Shown here: one piece after another, positions 56,300 through 64,000 of the stretch
How positions within the stretch are numbered: the first letter of the stretch is position 1
Layout of the letters: every line of letters starts with the position of its first letter
Source of the DNA: CAVPDG01 sp963702535
GTDB taxonomy: Bacteria; Chloroflexota; Anaerolineae; Anaerolineales; UBA4823
Assembly (NCBI GenBank): GCA_963702535.1
Contig: CAVPDG010000011.1
Span: 248,001-312,000 of the forward strand
Length of the DNA stretch: 64,000 nucleotides
Direction: 5' to 3'
Notes under the pieces: generated by a model
Database searches by the model: none
Told to the model about the DNA's origin: nothing
The model's input: the letters and a program-made list of their open reading frames with translations, nothing else
Position numbers and translations under genes: made by a program

Positions 56300-56680
56300 T
56301 TACCTCGACCGGAGGATGTAGCTTTCGATTTGCTCAGCGAGCGTATCCACGTTGACCGGTTTTTGGATGTAGCCATCACAGCCGGCTTCCAGGGAGCGCT
56401 CGCGATCTCCCTTCATCACATTGGCGGTCAGGGCGATGATGGGGACGGATTTCAATTCCGGACGGAGCTTCAAATGGGTTGTCAACGAGTAGCCATCGAC
56501 TTCGGGCAGGTTGATATCCATCAGAATCAGATCGGGGCGCTGGTCATCCAATACGAGCATGGCGTGCGAGGCATCTTCGGCTTCGAGGACCTGGAAGCCT
56601 TCCGATTGCAGAACTCGCCGCACCAGCGTGCGATTGTCCTGACTGTCTTCAACGTAAAGAATCGTTTTTGCCTGCTCCAC
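56300..56680 (-). CDS. Stand-alone response-regulator receiver
   Basis: A 126-residue CheY-like REC protein with ILYVEDSQDNRTLVRRVL, phosphoacceptor Asp in DLILMDINLPEVDGY, Thr in ALTANVMKGD and Lys in GYIQKPVNVDTL, all in place. Close to DivK/CheY-type receivers that act through protein contacts. GTG start at 56680 with AGGTGAT upstream is chosen because earlier residues are not receiver-like. Two TTGCAA palindromes lie upstream (56726-56750). It is followed at 15 bp by a second receiver. Confidence 0.9.
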   Translation of the reverse strand: MEQAKTILYVEDSQDNRTLVRRVLQSEGFQVLEAEDASHAMLVLDDQRPDLILMDINLPEVDGYSLTTHLKLRPELKSVPIIALTANVMKGDRERSLEAGCDGYIQKPVNVDTLAEQIESYILRSR

Positions 56681-56781
56681 CGCATCACCTGTGCATCTGT
56701 GACAATATTGTAGTATAAAAACCAATTTGCAAAATTATCATCCTTGCAAGTATTTATGTATTTGACGAGGGGTTAGAGAAT

Positions 56782-56808
56782 AAAAAAATCCCGTGGGAGC
56801 ACGGGATT
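56782..56808 (-). terminator. Terminator of tRNA-Gly
   Basis: AATCCCGTG/CACGGGATT with a 4-nt loop (on minus CTCC), followed by seven T on the minus strand, immediately after the tRNA. Confidence 0.88.
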
Positions 56809-56813
56809 GTTAG

Positions 56814-56885
56814 AGCGGGTGATGGGATTCGAACCCACGAATGGTAGCTTGGGAAGCTACTGCCTTACCACTTGGCTACACCCGC
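56814..56885 (-). tRNA. tRNA-Gly (anticodon CCC)
   Basis: On the minus strand: acceptor GCGGGTG/CACCCGC, D-arm AGCCAAGTGGTAAGGC, anticodon stem GTAGC-TTCCCAA-GCTAC giving CCC, and T-arm GTGGGTTCGAATCCCAT. The discriminator is U and CCA is not encoded. Confidence 0.95.
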
Positions 56886-56897
56886 TTGACGAGAGCG

Positions 56898-56926
56898 ATT
56901 ATAGCTATCCAGCGCTGGCGTGTCAA
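56898..56926 (-). promoter_or_regulatory. Promoter of tRNA-Gly
   Basis: On the minus strand consensus TTGACA (56921-56926) and TATAAT (56898-56903) with a 17-bp spacer, 12 bp from the tRNA. Confidence 0.92.
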
Positions 56927-56961
56927 GGATGGGACGCGGGCGAGCTGGCGATCAAAGCCTC

Positions 56962-58374
56962 TCAATAAGCTCCTTTGCGGCGCCACACGGCTGCGATGGT
57001 GCGCAGGAGGATGGATATATCCAGGAATATGGAATAATTGTCAATATAGTACAGGTCATCCTGGGTGTTCAGGTGCAGCGGGCGATCGCTCCTGCCGTGG
57101 ATCTGCCACCAGCCGGTCATGCCGGGCGGCACGGAAAAGCGCTTATGCTGCCAGGGCTGGTATTGTGCAACGACCTCGGGGAGCTCAGGCCTGGGTCCCA
57201 CCAGGCTCATCTCGCCGCGCAGGACGTTGAATAACTGAGGCAGCTCATCCAGGCTGGTGCGGCGGAGCGTCTTCCCGATGCGGGTGACGCGGGGATCGTG
57301 CTGCGATTTATGTATGCGGCGCCCCTGGGCGTCGGCTTGCTGCACGAGATGGCGCAAATCCTCTGCGTTCTCGACCATGCTGCGGAATTTATAGAGCGTG
57401 AAGATGCGCCCATTTTCACCGGCTCGCCTCTGGCGGAAGATGACCGGTCCCGGGCTATCGCGCTGGATCAACACGGCAATCACCCCCATCAGCGGTAAAT
57501 AGAGCGGGGAAAGCAGAAGGGTGACGATCAAGTCAAAGCTGCGCTTGACCAGGCGCTGGCTCTCGGTGAGACCCGGGGCGCGCAGGTCGAGCATGGGGAT
57601 GCCGGCGAACTCGTCGATGCGGGTTTTGAAGAGGGCAGGTTCAAAGGTGTCGGGGATGACCCAGATTCTCACGGGCAGGAGGGATAACCTGGTGATGAGA
57701 AGCATAAGGCTCTCATCGTCTTTGACAGAGCTCGAGATCACGACATCATCGATCTGCAACTCCCGGATGATTTCTGGAGCGTCTGACAATCCGCCGATGA
57801 TCTCATAGGGTGATGGGCTTGCGCAGGGCTCGTCGCCAATCCAACCGACCAGGGTTAAGCCAAGCTTCTGGTAGGACTGGACATGCTTTGCGATTTCGAG
57901 GCTGGCAGGTTCTGAGCCAACGATCACCACCCGGCGCGGCTGCGCTCCTTGAATGACCCCCAACCTGAAAAAGAGCCGGTACAGGATGCGCCATGCCAGG
58001 ATTAGCGTATAGGCAAGAAGGGCGAAGGAGATGAACAGGAAGCGAGATGTTTCGCGGAAGGTCAGGTAAAGAATACCTGCCAGTACGACCGTCGCCAGCA
58101 AGGATCCGGCGGAGAGGCTGGCGATTTCTCTCCACGCCCGGAGATTTCGGCGACCATCGTATACAGAAAACAGGTAAAGCATCCCCGTCCATACGACCGG
58201 GAAGGAGAGATAGACAAGCCAGGGAAGCCGGATGGGTCCCGGGATCAGCTTGACAAAAGCCAGGTTGCTCAGAGCGGGGCGAAAGGACGTGGCAATGGCT
58301 AGCGCCGTGGCGATCAATGCCGCATCCAGAGCGATGCTGAAGATTGCGAAATCGAGGGAAAACCTTCTCAGCAT
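56962..58374 (-). CDS. Polyprenyl glycosylphosphotransferase (sugar transferase)
   Basis: It is predicted to start a polysaccharide repeat unit on a lipid carrier in the membrane. The 470-residue protein has four or five N-terminal TM helices, a Rossmann-like middle (RRVVIVGSEPASLEIAKH), and the catalytic domain after TM5 with KRSFDLIVTLLLSPLYLPLM, DSPGPVIFRQRRAG, YKFRSM, TSLDELPQLFNVL and SLVGPRPE, diagnostic of the WbaP/CpsE family. The ATG at 58374 gives the normal length; the frame from 58614 is longer than usual. It starts 6 bp after the WecG stop, so the two are an operon. Confidence 0.93.
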   Translation of the reverse strand: MLRRFSLDFAIFSIALDAALIATALAIATSFRPALSNLAFVKLIPGPIRLPWLVYLSFPVVWTGMLYLFSVYDGRRNLRAWREIASLSAGSLLATVVLAGILYLTFRETSRFLFISFALLAYTLILAWRILYRLFFRLGVIQGAQPRRVVIVGSEPASLEIAKHVQSYQKLGLTLVGWIGDEPCASPSPYEIIGGLSDAPEIIRELQIDDVVISSSVKDDESLMLLITRLSLLPVRIWVIPDTFEPALFKTRIDEFAGIPMLDLRAPGLTESQRLVKRSFDLIVTLLLSPLYLPLMGVIAVLIQRDSPGPVIFRQRRAGENGRIFTLYKFRSMVENAEDLRHLVQQADAQGRRIHKSQHDPRVTRIGKTLRRTSLDELPQLFNVLRGEMSLVGPRPELPEVVAQYQPWQHKRFSVPPGMTGWWQIHGRSDRPLHLNTQDDLYYIDNYSIFLDISILLRTIAAVWRRKGAY

Positions 58375-58379
58375 GGGCG

Positions 58380-59204
58380 CTAACTCGCCATCCCCAGCCT
58401 GTGCTTGAGGATCAGGTAAAAGAAATGTGGAATTCCGAGAAGATACCGCCTCCAAAGCCTTCTCGGCTCCCGATATAACCTGCCAGCCCATTCCAAGCCA
58501 TGTTGCGCCATCCAGGCAGGCGGACGGCGCTTCGTACCGGAGAGGTAATCCAGGAGGGCGCCAACCGGCAGGGCTACGCTGAGATTGAGCTGGCTCCAAT
58601 TCTCTGCGAGCCATTTTTCTTGCAACGGCATGCCCATTCCCACCAGCAAGAGGTGCGGCACTTGCTCGTTAATGGTGCGCACCAGCTCCTGGTTCTCGGC
58701 GCTTGCCTGCCGGGGGTCAAAAAAGCCATGGTGGACGCCGCAGATTTGCAGATCCGGATGCTCGCGGAGGAGCGCGGCGGCTGCGCCTTCTGCCACCCCG
58801 GGCTGACCGCCGAGGAGGAATATGCGCAGCGCGTTGGCTGCGCAGCCGCCAGCTAAAGAGGATATCCAGTCCGGAGGCGTGGAGCGGTGGCGCAGCGATA
58901 AGCCGGCAAGCCGGGCGCCGAGCAATACGCCAAAGCCATCGCAATAAGCAAGCGTAGCGTTGTTGAAAAAGTCCCGCAGCCAGGGTTGGGCATGCGCCAG
59001 GTTAAGGGCGTGGATGTTGACATAGGCAAAGATGCCGCGATCTCCGGCTTTTACGGTGTCGATGATGGCAGCGACGATCTCCGCAGCAGAAAGGTCAACG
59101 AGGCATACGCCTAACAAAGTGACAGGCGCCGGGGCAGTACCACGGCGCTTCGCGTTGGCGTCTATAAGTCCATCCTCGGAAGAGTTCGTTGGATGCTCGG
59201 ACAA
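58380..59204 (-). CDS. WecG/TagA/CpsF family glycosyltransferase
   Basis: A GT26 enzyme that adds the second sugar to lipid-linked glycans. After a variable N-terminus come VTLLGVCLVDLSAAEIV, YCDGFGVLLGARLAG, RIFLLGGQPGVAEGAA, VPHLLLVGMGMPLQEKW and VGALLDYLSGTKRRPPAWM, the standard family order. No ATG is near the usual start; TTG at 59204 with AAGGA upstream is my choice, giving about 274 residues. The open frame reaching 59555 crosses a divergent promoter region and is unlikely to be coding. Followed directly by the sugar transferase. Confidence 0.88.
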   Translation of the reverse strand: MSEHPTNSSEDGLIDANAKRRGTAPAPVTLLGVCLVDLSAAEIVAAIIDTVKAGDRGIFAYVNIHALNLAHAQPWLRDFFNNATLAYCDGFGVLLGARLAGLSLRHRSTPPDWISSLAGGCAANALRIFLLGGQPGVAEGAAAALLREHPDLQICGVHHGFFDPRQASAENQELVRTINEQVPHLLLVGMGMPLQEKWLAENWSQLNLSVALPVGALLDYLSGTKRRPPAWMAQHGLEWAGRLYREPRRLWRRYLLGIPHFFYLILKHRLGMAS

Positions 59205-59370
59205 TGGCTGGGCGTCCTTCCGCGGAGTATGATACTTTTGAAAAAAATTCGCGTCAAGCCTAATACCCCGCTGGCGGATGATATTGTAAAGTGAGCCGGC
59301 GGAGTGATCAAATAGTCTGGTAAACTGGATGAGAGGACGATTTTGGGCTTGCCAGCCGCATCTGGGTAAA

Positions 59371-61190
59371 ATGCAACCGATCTTAAAGATAGATCTCTCG
59401 AGTTCAAGAGCGGAGACCATCACCATCCCAAAGGAATGGGAAGACGATTTCCTGGGCGGCGCTTCTCTGGCGGCGCGAATATTGTATGGCGAGCTAACCC
59501 CAGACCTGGATCCGCTCTCGCCCGACTGCGCCGCTGTTATTCCTGACCGGTCCATTGACGGGAACTGCCGGACCCGCCGTGGGGAGATTTACCGTATGCG
59601 CCCTATCCCCTGCCACGCGCTTGTGGGGCGAGTTTAACGCCGGCGGCTTTTGGGGACCTGAGCTGCGCAGCGCTGGCTTCGCCGGGGTGTGGATTACAGG
59701 CCGCGCCGAGGGACCGGTAGTACTCACAATCCGGGATAACGAAGCCAAAATCCACCCTGCGAAGCATTTGTGGGGCATGGATACTTACTCAACCCAGTCC
59801 GCAGTAGCCTCCGAGTGGGGTGGTGGGAAGCCCAGGATTGCCGCCATCGGGCAAGCCGGCGAAGCGCTGATCCCCTTTGCCCTGATCCTGACCGATCACG
59901 GCAGGGTGGCAGGCAGAACCGGCATGGGTGCGGTGATGGGAGCGAAGAATCTAAAGGCGATTCTTGTGGAAGGCAGGGGGCAAATCCCCGTGCACAACCC
60001 GGCGGCTTACGCTGCCTTGCGCTCCGAAGCCAATCGCCAATTGCGAGCGGATGCAGTGACGAAAGTCTTGCACGAGCTGGGCTCAGCCGGGGCAGCGGAC
60101 TATTTCGATTACATCGGTGAGATGCCGAAACGTTATTTCCAAACGGATACATTCGAAGGGGCAGCCCATATCTCCGGCAGCAGCATCGCTGAGAGCATTT
60201 TGGACGGTGTATCGACTTGCCATGGGTGCGTGATCGCCTGCGGTCGGGTTGTGCGGTTGGAGGACGGCGCCAGGAGAAAAGGACCCGAATACGAGACGCT
60301 GGTCGGATTCGGACCGAATTTATGGGTGAGCGATCCCGTGTTTATCACGCGGGTGGGGGAGCTCTGCGACCGCTACGGAATGGATACCATCAGCCTGAGC
60401 AATACCATCGGCCTGGCTTTGACCTTGTACGAGAAGGGGATGATTTCCGATGAGCGATACCGGCGGGCTACAGCTCCATTGGGGAGACCAGTCCACCATT
60501 GAAACGCTTGTGCACCTGACGGCAAAGCGGCAGGGTTTTGGAGCGCAGCTAGCCGAAGGCGCGCTGGCGTTGGGACGCCGCTACGCCGCGCAGGACGAGG
60601 CTGTCCAGGTCAATGGCTTGGAGGTGGCATATCATGACCCACGCGGCGCATCAGGCATGGCGCTCGTCTATGCCACCTCGCCGCGGGGCGCCTGTCACAA
60701 CCAATCGGATTACTTCCTGGTAGATATTGGACAGGTGGAGCCCGAGATCGGCACCGAGAACCATGCCCGGCTGGGAGGGGCGGAGAAAGCAGCCAGCGTC
60801 GCCCGCCATCAAGATTACAGGACTTTGTTGAATTCCCTGGTCATGTGCATCTTTGCCAACGTCCCTGCGGGGATGGTGGCTGCCCTGATCAACTCGGCAT
60901 GTGGGCTGGATTGGACTGTAGCGGATATGATCCAGGCAGGCGAACGCGCCTGGAATCTAAAACGGGCGATCAACAACCGCCTGGGATTGCGAAGAAGCAA
61001 TGACCGGTTGCCCAAACCGTTGCTGACACCGTACGCGGATGGAGGAAAGGATGCCTCCGGATTTGTACCGGATATCCAGGGGATGTTATCTGCATATTAC
61101 CGGGTGCGCGGTTGGGATGAGGCAACCGGTTTTCCGAGCCGGGAGAAGCTTACCGGGCTGGGGTTGGGCTGGATAAAGGATGACCTGTGA
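59371..61190 (+). CDS. Aldehyde ferredoxin oxidoreductase, two frame shifts
   Basis: A tungsten/molybdopterin enzyme that oxidises aldehydes with ferredoxin. The joined protein of about 606 residues starts MQPILKIDLSSSRAETI, has FLGGASLAARILY, LTGTAGPAVGRF, and GRTGMGAVMGAKNLKAI (cofactor contacts), the [4Fe-4S] cysteines in STCHGCVIACGR (C-x2-C-x3-C) with the distal Cys in LVMCIF, and DPRGASGMALVYATSPRGACH. Frame breaks are near 59535 and near 60452, each by one surplus base. The next gene, nnr, overlaps it or follows within 66 bp. Tungstate uptake genes are not seen. Confidence 0.88.
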
Positions 61191-61255
61191 TCCGCGGAGT
61201 CGAGTACCTGCGGATACAGAACTCAATAGCAGGTGAAGAGAGGAAACAGCATGAA

Positions 61256-62896
61256 GTGACGAAGTATGTGAGCGTTGCAGAAATGGTTGCTATCGAGAAG
61301 GAAGCGGATGCCAGCGGGCTATCTTATGCGCAGATGATGGAAAACGCGGGCGCCGGGTTGGCAAATGTCGTTGCCCGGGAGTATGCTGCCTATTCCGAGC
61401 GCGGCGTACTCGGATGGGTAGGATCTGGGAACAATGGTGGGGACACGCTGGTGGCGCTTGCCCACCTGGCGCAGAGGGGCTGGCGGGCGACGGCATATCT
61501 CATCCGGCAGCGAGCGCAGGATGACCCCTTAGTCACGCGCTTCCAAGATGCAGGTGGGAAGGTCTTTACCCATTGATATCGATCCTGATCTCCAGGTTTT
61601 GGGCGCTGAGATTCATGGACACGCCGTGTTCCTGGACGGTATCCTGGGTACGGGGATCAAGCTGCCGGTAAAGCCGGACCTGGCGCAGGTGATGGCATTT
61701 ATTCGTGAGGCAGTCAGTAAGGTGGAGGATGGGCATGTGGTCGCTGTGGATTGTCCGTCTGGCGTGGATTGTGATACCGGCGAGGCGCCGCCTGAATGCA
61801 TTCCGGCAGAGCTGACGGTGACGATGGCGGCGATCAAACAGGGCTTGCTGCACTTCCCGGCGTACCAGCTGGCAGGCAGGATCGAGCTGGTAGGGATCGG
61901 ATTAGGGGAAGGTCACGCTGTACCCGAAAGCCTGGGAGGCAATTCGCCGTGTAGTCCCAGATGCCGAGATGGTGAGAGACGCCCTTCCCGAGCGCCCTTT
62001 GAACGCGCACAAGGGGACATTTGGCACGGCTCTCATTGTTGCCGGCTCCATTAATTACACGGGCGCAGCCTGGCTCGCCGGTAAGGCTGCCTATAAGAGT
62101 GGCGCCGGGCTGGTGACCATGGCGGTGCCCCAATCCCTGCACACCACCCTCGCCGGACAGTTCCCGGAGGCGACATGGCTCCTGCTGCCTGATGAGATGG
62201 GAGTGATCGCTGCGGATGCTGGCGCTGTGCTGCGCCAGGGGTTTGCCCGAGCCACTGCCCTGCTGGTAGGTCCGGGTTTCGGAACGGAGGAGACCACCAG
62301 GCATTTTATCGATAACCTGTTCTCAGGCGGGAAGCAGGGTAAGCGAAGCGGCATGGGTCTTGTGCCAGCGCAAAAAATGGGGGGGTTGGGGGAGATGGCG
62401 GGTCTGCCCCCGCTGGTACTAGATGCAGATGGGTTGAAGCTCACAGCTCAGCTAGCGGATTGGTCGAAAAGGCTGCCGGTATTATCGGTTTTAACTCCAC
62501 ATCCGGGAGAAATGTCCGTCCTGACCGGTCTGCCGGTCGCAGAGATCCAGAGCAATCGGGTGGCGATCGCCGAGACAATATGCTCAAGAGTGGGGGCACG
62601 TCATCGTACTGAAAGGCGCGTTTACCGTAATCGCTGCTCCCAACGGAGATACTGCCGTGATTCCGATCGCCACGCCCGCGCTGGCACGCGCAGGCACCGG
62701 TGATGTACTGGCAGGATTGATTGTGGGCTTGCGGGCGCAGGGTATGGATGCCTTCTCCGCAGCGGTGGCAGGCGCATGGCTACATGCTCAAGCGGGATTG
62801 AAAGCGGCTGCGCGGTTGGGCAGCAGCACGGCCGTATTGGCTGGCGATGTGCTTGAGAATGTGCAATGGGTGATAGCGGATCTAAATCCTAAATGA
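61256..62896 (+). CDS. nnr: Bifunctional NAD(P)H-hydrate epimerase / ADP-dependent dehydratase, three frame shifts
   Basis: It repairs damaged NAD(P)H hydrates. The N-terminal epimerase has SVAEMVAIEKEADASGLSYAQMMENAG, GWVGSGNNGGDTLVALAHL and DCPSGVDCDTGE. The C-terminal kinase-like dehydratase has HKGTFGTALIVAGS, LVGPGFG, VLDADGL, TPHPGEM and RAGTGDVLAGLI. Breaks are near 61565, 61930 and 62585; a surplus A near 61928 is clear. Repaired length is about 545 residues, close to the usual 500-520. GTG at 61256 is chosen because upstream residues do not match the family; GTG 61187 overlaps the oxidoreductase stop. A household gene, so sequence error is likely. Confidence 0.9.
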
Positions 62897-62905
62897 TTTA
62901 GGAAT

Positions 62906-62945
62906 AAAAAATGGTGTGCAGACTGGGCGCGCCATTTTTTAGTTT
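62906..62945 (+). terminator. Terminator after nnr
   Basis: A 14-bp A/T-flanked stem (AAAAAATGGTGTGC with GCGCGCCATTTTTT, two G-U pairs, loop AGACTGG) ending in six T. Confidence 0.85.
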
Positions 62946-62958
62946 TCACTAGCGATAA

Positions 62959-62989
62959 ACAATCCCGCAAAGCGTCTTTGCGGGATTGT
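62959..62989 (-). terminator. Hairpin between convergent genes
   Basis: A perfect 14-bp stem ACAATCCCGCAAAG/CTTTGCGGGATTGT with loop CGT. On the minus strand it is followed by TTATCGC; a terminator for the YtxH gene is likely but the T-tract is short. Confidence 0.6.
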
Positions 62990-63028
62990 TGGTTAACAAA
63001 TGGGATGCTTTTTCTGGTTCGAGGGAGC

Positions 63029-63370
63029 TTATTCTGCCGGAGCGGCAGCTTCCCCGCCAGGCAGCTGTTCTTCAAGAACCACTTTCTGCCGTTTGGTCAG
63101 CTTGGATAACTCATCCGCTCGGTTCTTGACATCGGCAAGAGCGGCGTCAGCCCGGACACGGGCATCTTCGAGCGCCTGCTCGGTGCGAATACGCGCTTCA
63201 TCGACGGTTTCAGCGGCTTTATCTTTCAGTTCGATGCTTTTATCCTTGATATAGGCGCGGGTCTCCAGGCCAGATTGGGGCGCGTACAGCAACGCTACTG
63301 CCGCGCCGACCAAGCCGCCGACCACAAACCCGACTAAAAATGCGCCAAAGCTTTGATCTTGATCAGACAT
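63029..63370 (-). CDS. YtxH-domain membrane protein
   Basis: A 113-residue protein with the YtxH/Gas vesicle-like N-terminus: FGAFLVGFVVGGLVGAAVALLYAPQSGLETR (Gly-rich TM, then the APxSG motif). A long amphipathic, Ala/Lys/Glu-rich helix follows (ELKDKAAETVDEARIRTEQ). Often a general stress or cell-envelope protein; the task is unknown. It follows a second small membrane gene by 18 bp. Confidence 0.88.
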   Translation of the reverse strand: MSDQDQSFGAFLVGFVVGGLVGAAVALLYAPQSGLETRAYIKDKSIELKDKAAETVDEARIRTEQALEDARVRADAALADVKNRADELSKLTKRQKVVLEEQLPGGEAAAPAE

Positions 63371-63388
63371 GTTTCACTCTCCTTGGGG

Positions 63389-63857
63389 TTATTTATTCTT
63401 CTGCCGACTACGAGTTAAGCCAAGTACTGCCAATGCTTTTGTGATCCCTGCCATGTACTCATTCATCTTGATCACCGGCTCAACAACGTTTTCGCTGAGG
63501 AAGGCAGTCGTCCCTCTCAGCGTGCTGACCGTTTCATTGGTTGAGTCAAGGATCGGTTGAATGTCGTTTTGCAGCAGATTGATCAGTCTCGCCAACTGGA
63601 TAATCAAGACGACGAGGATGATGCCTAAAAATAATGATTGCAATGCCATGAAGATGATGAAAACATCCTTTGATTTTGGCGGTATCCGTTGTGGGCTGAA
63701 GCAGGAACCAGATACTGGCAATAATCAGGAGGAGCAAAATAACTGCAGCGACAATCACGCCGATCATGATGAGGCGCTGTCGCTTAAGCTCTTCCGATGG
63801 TGAGTTTTCGGGGGGTGTTGTAGCGGGTAGGGCGAGAGGTTGTTCCCCGGTCTCCAT
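63389..63857 (-). CDS. Small two-TM protein upstream of ytxH-like gene, one frame shift
   Basis: About 155 codons. A Pro/Glu-rich N-terminus precedes two TM helices (IMIGVIVAAVILLLLIIASIWFLL, then LQSLFLGIILVVLIIQLARLI) and an amphipathic tail (ILDSTNETVSTLRGTTAFLSENVV) like DUF948-type proteins. One surplus A near 63674-63676 (ATCAAAGG) splits the frame; joining gives AKIKDVFIIFMALQ. Likely co-expressed with the YtxH gene. No named function. Confidence 0.7.
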
Positions 63858-63963
63858 AGTACATACATTCTACCACAAGAATGAATTTCTGCTTTTTTCT
63901 TTGTGTGAAATGGGTTGTTCTTTTCGCTGAGACCCGGAATATTGCACTCAAAAATAAAACCAC

Positions 63964-63992
63964 TTGACTTCTATGAGAAATTCTTGTACAGT
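63964..63992 (+). promoter_or_regulatory. Promoter facing the right window edge
   Basis: TTGACT (63964-63969) and TACAGT (63987-63992) with a 17-bp spacer; its gene lies beyond the window. Confidence 0.6.
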
Positions 63993-64000
63993 ATATGTGG

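Overview
The window looks like a moderately GC-rich chromosome segment of an anaerobic Chloroflexota bacterium, most likely class Anaerolineae. The evidence is a long Agl23-like (TIGR03663-type) membrane protein carrying NHL repeats, Thr/Pro-rich anchored proteins, an LCP-family wall protein, a tungsten-type aldehyde oxidoreductase and very large GAF-domain signalling proteins. This placement rests on recalled family distributions, not on a database search.

Layout. 1-3000: type II IPP isomerase (cut by the window edge), acyl carrier protein, and sucC-sucD. 3100-8000: a minus-strand group scpB, rluB, Agl23-like/NHL protein. 8000-17100: an accessory stretch with two lipoproteins, an F420-nitroreductase-like gene, an IS630-family element with clean TA duplication, a serpin with an adjacent M16-like peptidase, small membrane proteins and repeat-like intergenic DNA. 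17300-23700: UDP-glucuronate decarboxylase, GtrA, a BchI-like AAA+ ATPase, a UroD-like protein, rsmD and a cNMP-gated histidine kinase. 23800-29500: an SPFH protein with a C-terminal helix-turn-helix and its partner, class II aldolase behind a structured leader, a pentapeptide protein, and plsX with a membrane protein. 29540-37200: tRNA-Leu(GAG), a polar amino acid ABC importer lacking its ATPase, an SCP2 protein, an LCP protein and a Zn-ribbon methylase-like protein. 37300-41200: pyruvate kinase, a CoA-transferase and alanine dehydrogenase. 41390-56700: a minus-strand signalling cluster. 56800-64000: tRNA-Gly(CCC), two polysaccharide genes, aldehyde ferredoxin oxidoreductase, nnr and small membrane proteins.

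The most unusual region is the signalling cluster. In order of transcription it runs: two stand-alone receivers, a terminator, a GAF protein with a GspE-N/MshEN-like N-terminus, a membrane GAF protein, a multi-TM sensor with HAMP and GAF domains but no kinase, a ParA ATPase, a very large GAF-rich hybrid histidine kinase, a threonine-synthase-like PLP enzyme fused to a complete receiver domain, and an EamA permease. Most of these genes are back to back or overlap. A plausible reading is that several kinase-less sensors converge on one kinase, which phosphorylates the receivers, including the one on the PLP enzyme.

A caution applies to the whole window. About twenty genes are broken by single-base indels, often in short homopolymers, including pyruvate kinase and nnr. 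Both reading frames on each side are well conserved, so assembly or sequencing error is more likely than true pseudogenes. For these genes the coordinates given span the whole gene and the shifts are noted.
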